Source of the DNA: Arthrinium phaeospermum
Lineage: Eukaryota > Ascomycota > Sordariomycetes > Amphisphaeriales > Apiosporaceae
Reading direction: 5' to 3'
Assembly: GCA_006503535.1 (NCBI GenBank)
Contig: QYRS01000014.1
Span: 889,054-953,053, forward strand
DNA: 64,000 bases
In this document: in pieces, positions 56,916 to 64,000 of the stretch
Numbering within the stretch: the first letter of the stretch is position 1
Layout: each line of letters begins with the position of its first letter
The notes under the pieces: generated by a model
Told to the model about the DNA's origin: nothing
The model's input: the letters and a program-made list of their open reading frames with translations, nothing else
Databases searched by the model: none
Made by a program: the position numbers and the translations under genes

Positions 56916-56935
56916 CAGTTGGTTAGAGCACCGGT
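56916..56935 (+). repeat. tRNA-Thr-like fragment
   Basis: CAGTTGGTTAGAGCACCGGT equals the D-arm to anticodon-stem part of typical eukaryotic tRNA-Thr. The acceptor, anticodon loop and T arm are not found around it, so it is a scrap or a tRNA-derived repeat, not a gene. Confidence 0.4.
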
Positions 56936-57699
56936 TCCTTCGCCGTGACACTGCCAAGCTTGAAAGGCCGAGCCCCTGATGCAATAGCTGCATGACACCG
57001 TGGCGTCAGTTTCCCATTCCTGGACCCAGCCCTTTCTCCTTCACGGATATCCCAATGCACACTGTCTTTCCCAATCAAGTCAAAGGCACATCCAACTCTC
57101 GCCCCTCCTCGATCACGCAGCAGTTCAAAGTGCTCTCCTTCTAATACTAACTAGGCAAACTCAGCACTACATCGCCGTTATCGAAGGTCCTTAGCTCGCT
57201 GATTAGGTATGCCTCCACAAGCATCAGCCGCCTGTTATGGTACCCTAGACCAACAAACTCTTCGTAGGCTTATAAATCTCGGAAGGGGCGGGTGGATTTG
57301 GCGTGGATAGCAGGGAGGTTAAAGGCTGTAGGCACGAGAATGATGGGTAACGTGGCAAAGGCAGCCAACTCTAACATAGGAAATGCCGCATTGAAGCCAC
57401 TGGGACTAATTTCAGCCGTCATCGGATAAGTCGGCGTGGCGTCGTATGAGCAGGGGCAGGGGACAACAAGAGGCATGGGACGGGCCCTAGTCGTAGGAAC
57501 TCCAGATGTACGACAAGGTGCCGAGTAGAGTCGCCCACTCTTCAGAAGCATGCCGGTGCAGCTTGCCAATGGGCGACCCGTTGATCGCAATGAGACAGTG
57601 TTTCGTGTCAATGACGCTGTCGCCGCCGAATAGCCAGGGTTGATGGACAAGACCAACCCTCCCGTGGATATGACGGTTGACCTGATTCTCCCAGACTAT

Positions 57700-58085
57700 C
57701 TCCGGCCTCTTCCAGTTGCCCATGCTACCATGTCTCGAATTCGCTATAGCATCTTGCCTTCCTGGTGTGTTACTGGTGTGGCCCCCAATTCCCTGAATGC
57801 CCAGTGCCTGCGATTTGCACTCTGAGTTGTCAGCTTTTATAGCTGCGAATGCCAACACTGCTGTCTGCTTGGATCTCGACATGAGCTCAGTCAGATGATG
57901 GGGTTCCCCGTTCGCTCGCCATTTCCAGGGGGCAAGGTGGTTTGTTGTTCGCCTTGGATCACAATTGGCAGTCCCTGAATCTCGCCAAGCCTCGACAGGG
58001 CGATCCCAGGGAGAAGCAGAGTAAACGCCCACCCTGTTCACATAAGGGGTCGCTAGCACCCGGATCTGGCCAGGTGTGCTTCCCA
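57700..58085 (+). repeat. Dispersed repeat, copy 2
   Basis: Same-orientation match to 24890-25310. Overlaps a 240-codon minus-strand open frame (57487-58209) whose end reads DTKHCLIAINGSPIGKLHRH; no domain recognised. Confidence 0.6.
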
Positions 58086-58099
58086 CCAAGGCCACGATC

Positions 58100-58930
58100 A
58101 AACTGCGCACGAACCAGTGTGCGGACCACCTTCGACAGCCGTCCACCTCTTCCATCCTGCAACCGAATTCGTTTCGATAACGCCTGCAGCGGCACCCCGT
58201 CACCGACAAGGAGCGGAAATGTAATCACGGACACTTAACCGGTTCTGGAGTAACGAACTCGATCCAATCCCCATTCCCCAACTCCGGCGCCGCCCAGTCT
58301 ATTGTCGTCTGCCGAAATAGAGTGCCATGATGCGGGATTTGCGAGCACAAGTTGGGAATAGCGAGGATTCGGTAACGAGAGCAGGACCTATCAACATAGA
58401 TGTAGAAGTAGAAGCTTAGAAATGGTGGTCTATCGAGCAACTCCCAATTGTACATACATACTTCTCAAGGGCTTCCTACGGCGGCCAAGACTCGGGATTG
58501 CTGTGTTCTACACGATCCAGTGTACGGACTACCTTCGACAGCCGTCAGCCCAACTCTCATGAACGACTGCAACAGCACCTCGCCACCGATAAGAAGGCGC
58601 TGAGAGAGGATCCCGGTCACTTGAGCTGGTTTGGATAGACAACGTCGATCCACAATTCCCGATCGACTGAGACCGTCTCTTCTTCCGCGAGTATGCCTCC
58701 AGGCGGGATATCCGAGCTGAAGTTAGGAGTATGGAGGATTCGAGATCAGGACACGACCAGCAGAGAGTGTGACTGAAGAGCAGGATAGACGTGCGAAGGG
58801 AAGAGGCTTGGAACTAGTAGTCTGTTTGGCAACTCCCAAATCGTGGTTGCGGATTTCTCAGGGGCTTTCTACGGCAGCCAGGACTTAGGCATTTTCCTAT
58901 CAAGGGCGACACGGCATACTCTCTGCAGCA
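58100..58930. repeat. ~400-bp tandem repeat, two clear units plus a partial third
   Basis: AGTGTGCGGACCACCTTCGA at 58116 and AGTGTACGGACTACCTTCGA at 58519 are 403 apart; GACAGCCGTC and CACCCCGTCACCGA / CACCTCGCCACCGA follow each. The unit end GGCTTCCTACGGCGGCCA near 58470 recurs as GGCTTTCTACGGCAGCCA near 58865. Confidence 0.7.
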
Positions 58931-60840
58931 CGTCAAGCTCGATCAGGTCACCAGCGTGGAGATATACCGCCAATTGCGCCGCAAGCTGATGAGATTCGAT
59001 ATGGCAATGAGCAATGGGGCATGGACTGATCCGGCCCAGATGAGAGGCCTTAGGCGACCACCCATTCATTTTTAGGCGCCACAGGTCTCGAGTGGTTGGG
59101 CAACGACTCGAACATTCGGCAGCCACCGCCCTTCTACATAGTGGAAGGCCAGAAACGGGGTGCCGCCGAGGTGAGCCTTTTCCAGAAACGCTGGCTGAAG
59201 TTCGTGGCCACAGTGTTTGCGTCTAGCCGGGATTCCTTAATCTAGAGTTTGCTCTCTTAGCAAGAGGTTGCGGGAAACCCTTGTCGAGTGGCCATCTTCC
59301 ACCCCAGCTGTAGCAGCATGGGAAAAGTGGTTTTAGCTTCGTGGTGCCTTTCCCCACCTCCATCCAGACGCTTTTGAGGTCGGCCACATAAACCGTGATG
59401 CCGGGGCAGCTGGATCTCCAGTAGAAAAGACCGAGATGGGTGTTTCGTGATGCAAGGCAGCTTTCTCGTTTCTGGCAGATAGCACAGCATGTAAGATCGC
59501 AAGCATTTCTGTCATGGAGTCTGGAGCATCGGGCAATGGATGGCGAGCGCTATTTCAATCTGTCAGTCTAACAAGAAGTGAGTCCGTAAATGCCGGCTGC
59601 TGGCAAACTCTAGGTGTTGCACTATCTATTTTGGCTATAGGTATCGGCTGGTTAACTCGAACTGGCATTTCTGGCAGCTCGCTTATGCTTGGAAGGCTGA
59701 TTGGGATCCAGGCCCTATAGATTACCCAATCCTGCAAGTCCAAATACTATTTAAGTCCACCCAGGAGGTCCTACGTGCGGCTATGTCAGAAGTGCTGCTC
59801 TAGTGTGTCACGCCATCCAGGGTGGAAAACCCCGCAAGCTACCCCCTTTTCACCGTGCAATGCTCCGCTATAGTCGCCAGGTATTGCTGAAACTGGGTGT
59901 CCTCTTGCTGTTGAAGGTGCTTTATTGGCGTCTGAGTCTAGATTTTAGTTAGTGTAAGACACGATCTAATTGCGAGGTATGGAAAATAAGACTGCCAAAC
60001 CTAATAAGAAGGGGCACGGCCTCCCGTCCGATAACCCTCGCACACGAACCACCACTAAGATAGCGCCCCCGCGTGATGTCCTCCCGCCCATAACGGCTCG
60101 ATACCGCAAAAACGTCTGCACCGAAATCACGCTTAGCTGGCTACCTTCTTACCGATCTAGCAACCACTAGGACCGGATTGTATCGGACGGAGATGGGGTG
60201 TGTTGCCTCTAAGTGTCTCTTGTCCACTGCTCAACCTACATGCAGCTCGAAGCCCCACACTTGCACCCGCCGAACTTCACTTTGACTGGTCTGGCTTGTC
60301 TGACCTTGAAGCCAGCGCTCTTCCCATTTTCTACTTCACTGCCCAATGTAAAGACCGCCAGTCCCTTGAAGTAGAGAGTCAGTTGGTAGCATACGCTCGT
60401 TTTCCCTGGATCTGGCCGTGTATTGGCCCTTACCGTGAGGAAACAGGCTTTTTAGGCGGTTGTCTGTCTGGAGATCCACTCATTTATAGTCCCACAACAC
60501 GCTGGCGGCATGATAGTCGGCTGCACCCTGTTAAAGTAGCAAGCAATACAGCTTGACTGAATCACTCTACAGCGCCTCAGACAATCTAGATTTCGAGTGA
60601 GCCAACTTCGGGCGGGAGGACTGACGGCGCACTAGAAGCAGATATGTATATCAGCCAGATAAGGCCTCCAGATTCGACTCCTAAATAGAGCTGGCTCAAA
60701 CTTAATATGTGAATAGGGAAATCTCGATCCAGAGGCATCTTGCATTCTTCTATGAGCGACATTAACACCGCATGCTTGAAGAAGGCTTAATACAGCTGGT
60801 GCTGTCGAGTTGCAAGCATTTCTGCTCTGACCATGTGCGT
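58931..60840. other. Gene-free subtelomeric DNA
   Basis: Short unassigned frames only (for example 60200-60556 plus). Confidence 0.35.
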
Positions 60841-61480
60841 CTCCGTTCAGGTCGAAGCACAGGAGATGCTATCGCAAGTGAAAGCAGGCCACTCCTTGAA
60901 GTGACAGAGAAAGCCACAGTAAATGTGCGACTTAAAGAGAGAGCAGGGAGCATAGACCGGGAGCCAGTTATGCAGCAAAAGTCACTGCTATTGGAGTCAG
61001 TCACACTTGTCCGGCCAAGCAGCAGACATAGGAATCTGAAATTAATACCTAGTATCAGGAGTCCAGACATCACAAAAATGTCACTCAGACAGGGCAATGT
61101 GTTAGAATGGGAATTAGTTAACTGGGCATCATACGTGTTACAGTCTGTCTCTAAACTCGACTTCGTATTGTAGGGCTTTCTAAAATTCTCCTCTACACAG
61201 GCAGGTCTCGACTCACGGGCAGACGCTCTACCAAGGTCGGCATTGGCTTCCTTTTCCAGGCCTAGATCGGCCAAAGGCTGTTCGGTAACGACAGTCTTCG
61301 ACACATTGACGACTGGAACCTGGTCGTTGCCGACATTGTGTTGCTATCGAACACTTCTACTCTATTTATGTGCAGGTCTCCATTCAGGGCGAAGTATCGA
61401 GCATGCTATCTCAAATAGATCCGGGGGCACTCCTCGAGTCGAGGGACACCACAATGAATTCGCAACAGGAGGTCTGCTTG
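60841..61480. repeat. Two diverged copies about 537 bp apart
   Basis: CTCCGTTCAGGTCGAAGCA at 60841 and CTCCATTCAGGGCGAAGTA at 61378, each followed by ATGCTATC and by CACTCCTTGAAG / CACTCCTCGAG. Confidence 0.5.
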
Positions 61481-62009
61481 CCATATCCTAAGTGCCACCT
61501 TTTCCACAACAAGTCCGGCTACCTCGACTTCTACCGCCTACATGCAGTGTTTCCCAGCGCCTATTGCGGCCTCGCTTGTCCAGTGTTAGCTAAATCAGAG
61601 TTTGAAGCAGGAGTTACTGCAATTAGTTGCACTCCTAACCCGCCAAGCACAATGCAGATGTAGCTTTAAGTGATTTGATAGGAGCCTAGACTCGATGCCC
61701 ACGAGCAAGAGTGCAGATATTACATAGCGATCGCTTGTCAGGGGTATCACTCAAAAAGCAGGCAATATGCCACTGATGGAGTGGATCTCGCTTTACTAGG
61801 CACGACACATGCTACACTCTACGGTAAACCCAATTCGGGGTTGCAGTACGTCGTTTGCCAGCAGCTTCAAGCGGTGCGCCATGCTGACGCTCACCGGGGA
61901 TTCGTCGCAGGCCCATGGCACCGAGCCAACGACAGATGACACTCGTTAATCTCAGGTGTACCAGCCAATGGGGACATCTGGCAACGCCTTGAACTGGAGA
62001 TGCCATGAT

Positions 62010-62420
62010 TGCAGGGAAGAGAGCACTGGAGGAGAGACACTTGCAGCTTTGCTCACACAGTGCCGCTACTTGGCTGCGATCATCGTAGGGCATGTGGTCT
62101 ACGGTCTTCACGATGGACACGAAAGCAGCATTAGCAGTTAACAGATTGGGGAAGAGGGCACTGGTAGAGAAAAACACTGCCATGCGACCATGTCCCCCAA
62201 CCATTATCCCTCGCCGCGTTCCCTATGCATGCAGTGCGTCGCTATTGCCATCATCGTGGAGCATGTGGTCTGCGGTCTTCGGCTTGAACACGAGGACATT
62301 CATAGCCGGCAGATTGGGCTTACAGGGACTGGTATAAGGCAAGCTGTCGGTATCTCGTCGGTGTATGGCCGACTCACGATGGCAAACATAGCCGTCACTT
62401 CGAACGGGTGCACGTCTTCA
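62010..62420. repeat. Short tandem repeat block (~134-171 bp steps)
   Basis: GGGAAGAGAGCACTGG at 62014 and GGGAAGAGGGCACTGG at 62148; CATCGTAGGGCATGTGGTCT at 62081 and CATCGTGGAGCATGTGGTCT at 62252, 171 apart. A weaker third unit follows. Confidence 0.6.
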
Positions 62421-62929
62421 CGGCTTTGCTCAAGGTCTGACATCGCCGCCATTCTAATTTAGACCTTATCGCATATGGGGCAACTGGCAGTCTCATCCGT
62501 GACGCAGGTCAGCCGGAATCGCTATCGATTAGAGAGACCACCAACACAGTCGCCCTGTGGATCTGCAAGGGGGATATGCCACTTCCGGCCAATGCGGTCC
62601 GTCCATCTACTTGAAAGGCAGGTTGAGCTACTGGCGCGTAGAAGGACGAAGCTGGAGAGGTCGGAGAACAGCCAAAACCATACAGTGGATACGGAACTCT
62701 GGGCAAACCAGCAGGGATTGGAGATCGCCGCAACAACCATTTCCCGAAGTGTCAGCCCAGGTCAATACGACAAGGACAGCTCTGCGCAGCCAATTCAGAG
62801 CACACCAACTGCAAAATGCAGCGACCGAATGGATGACCCATCAACGAGCCGTCCGCGGCAACCCAGCATGCATGCCACCCACGCTGACCGACACGACCAG
62901 CCGTCCCACCCTCTCGCCAGGATGCCCTT

Positions 62930-63790
62930 TGCTGTTGACGCGACGACTCGATTGACGCTGCGGGACCACGATTGCGAAACCGCGACAGCTGCTGTTCCCG
63001 CCCCGACACCGATGCGCGATTTTGGCGAAAGCGAAAGGGCACGGGCAACCGATGGGAGATCGCGCGCACCACTTCGAGCCCTGTTGCACACCACGACAAC
63101 TGCGACCGATTGACTCACGCGAACCGCCACCAAGCTGACACGCGAATCGACTCCCGCTTCAATTGCCAGACATGGCACCGACCGAACGCCATCCACCGAT
63201 GCACCAATCACTTGCGACCCGACTTCCACATCGACAGCGGGGATTGCGACGAGAAGCCGACCACCACGAATGCCCGACCCCTTCCTTGGACCCGTCCCAG
63301 CACCAACACGGCGCTGACCACTCGAGACGACCGGCAAGTGCGATTTGCCACCACACCTGCCGAAGCTGTCTCGCGCACCGACGCCCGATTGGACCCCTCG
63401 ACGGACGCTGCTGCACCGACCGCACTCCATGCCATTCCGGCAGCCCATCAACCCGCATTTGCGACGGACTTCCGCTTCCACCACCGACGGCGCCCGACCT
63501 CGCCCAAACCCTCGCCAGAGCCTGCTGCGACACACCAACGAGAAGTCCACCACAGACGCGTGGCCCCTCCCCTGAAACCGTCCCAACACACCAACCCGGC
63601 ACTGACCACTCGACTCGTCAAGCTGTTCCGCGAACCGACGCCCCACTGGACCGCTCGACGCTGCTGAACCACCGCCCTTCTAGCAACCCATCAACCGCAC
63701 TTCCGACGCACTTTGCGCATCCACCATCAACGCCGCCCACCCCCTCGCCCGAACCCGTCGCACACCCCGCCACTAACCCGTCGCGCTAAC
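62930..63790. repeat. GC-rich subtelomeric duplications
   Basis: GAGAAGCCGACCACCA near 63251 and GAGAAGTCCACCACAG near 63540 (289 apart), GCTGACCACTCGA twice, GACGCCCGATTGGACC / GACGCCCCACTGGACC. Open frames on both strands are a by-product of stop-poor GC-rich repeats. Confidence 0.65.
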
Positions 63791-63890
63791 CGCTAGGGCA
63801 GGTGCAGGAGGAAGCGCGGGGATGGTGGTGAGGTGGAGGTGGAGGTGGAGGTGAGGTGGAGGTGCGGGCGCGAGTGGGAGTGCAGGCGGG
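63791..63890 (+). repeat. G-rich microsatellite bordering the telomere
   Basis: GGTGGAGGTGGAGGTGGAGGT around 63832-63862 and other GGTG/GGGCG words. G-rich strand as in the telomere; could form G-quadruplexes. Confidence 0.75.
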
Positions 63891-64000
63891 TTAGGGTTAG
63901 GGTTAGGGTTAGGGTTAGGGTTAGGGTTAGGGTTAGGGTTAGGGTTAGGGTTAGGGTTAGGGTTAGGGTTAGGGTTAGGGTTAGGGTTAGGGTTAGGGTT
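63891..64000 (+). repeat. Telomere, (TTAGGG)18
   Basis: 110 bases of perfect TTAGGG to the end of the window, preceded by GGCGGG. G-rich strand runs 5'->3' outward, so this is a right-hand chromosome end, not an interstitial tract. TTAGGG is the standard telomere repeat of filamentous ascomycetes. Confidence 0.98.

Noticed and set aside
62795..63789. Long open frames on both strands (up to 283 codons)
   Set aside because: Overlap each other on opposite strands within GC-rich tandem duplications; no domain, compositional by-product.
1..64000. CRISPR arrays, rRNA genes, bacterial-type operons
   Set aside because: None seen; the organism is a eukaryote and the direct repeats are satellites.

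Overview
The window is the right-hand end of a chromosome of a filamentous ascomycete. It finishes in 18 perfect TTAGGG repeats (63891-64000), with the G-rich strand running 5'->3' to the last base as expected at a true terminus. The genes have short introns (about 50-90 bp) with GTRAGT donors and CTAAC-type branch points. The Sordariomycete-like gene content (secreted S10 carboxypeptidase, two DUF3669 genes, an MFS transporter) fits that group; the species is not identifiable by reading alone.

Region 1 (1-9.0 kb) is ordinary gene-bearing DNA: an S10 serine carboxypeptidase cut by the window start (minus strand), two convergent DUF3669 paralogues, a weakly supported hypothetical gene and an intact three-exon MFS transporter.

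Region 2 (9.5-34.8 kb) is the most interesting part. It holds a mosaic of related, mostly broken copies of a few genes that I do not recognise as a described element: (H) a superfamily-1, Upf1-like helicase with a long private N-terminus, seen as H0, H1, H2, H3, H4 and a scrap H4b; (U) a protein of three blocks, called here C, B and a putative Ulp1-like cysteine-peptidase block; and (D) small coiled-coil proteins with a hydrophobic C-terminus (D1-D3). Copies lie in two divergent pairs, minus 9.5-11.75 / plus 13.2-19.6 and minus 25.8-29.1 / plus 30-34.7. They share intron positions, so they spread as DNA. Five helicase segments carry an in-frame TAG at the same alignment position. Six copies are frame-shifted by tiny local duplications, and removing the extra bases in each case brings the frame back into register with the paralogues. 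A shared ~116-bp sequence and a shared ~500-bp leader mark places where modules were joined differently.

Region 3 (34.8-63.8 kb) has almost no recognisable genes. It contains a tandem satellite with an exact 172-bp period (43.1-44.66 kb), other tandem repeats of 134-403 bp, a dispersed repeat shared between 24.9 and 57.7 kb, a C-terminal relic of an NCS1-type permease, a tRNA-Thr-like scrap, and GC-rich duplications leading into the telomere.

How it fits together (inference): a subtelomeric multicopy module (helicase + peptidase-like + coiled-coil genes) has been amplified, shuffled and mutated next to satellite DNA. No complete copy lies in this window, so activity and the true gene model must come from a copy elsewhere in the genome. 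All homologies between copies were found by eye; percent identities were not computed.
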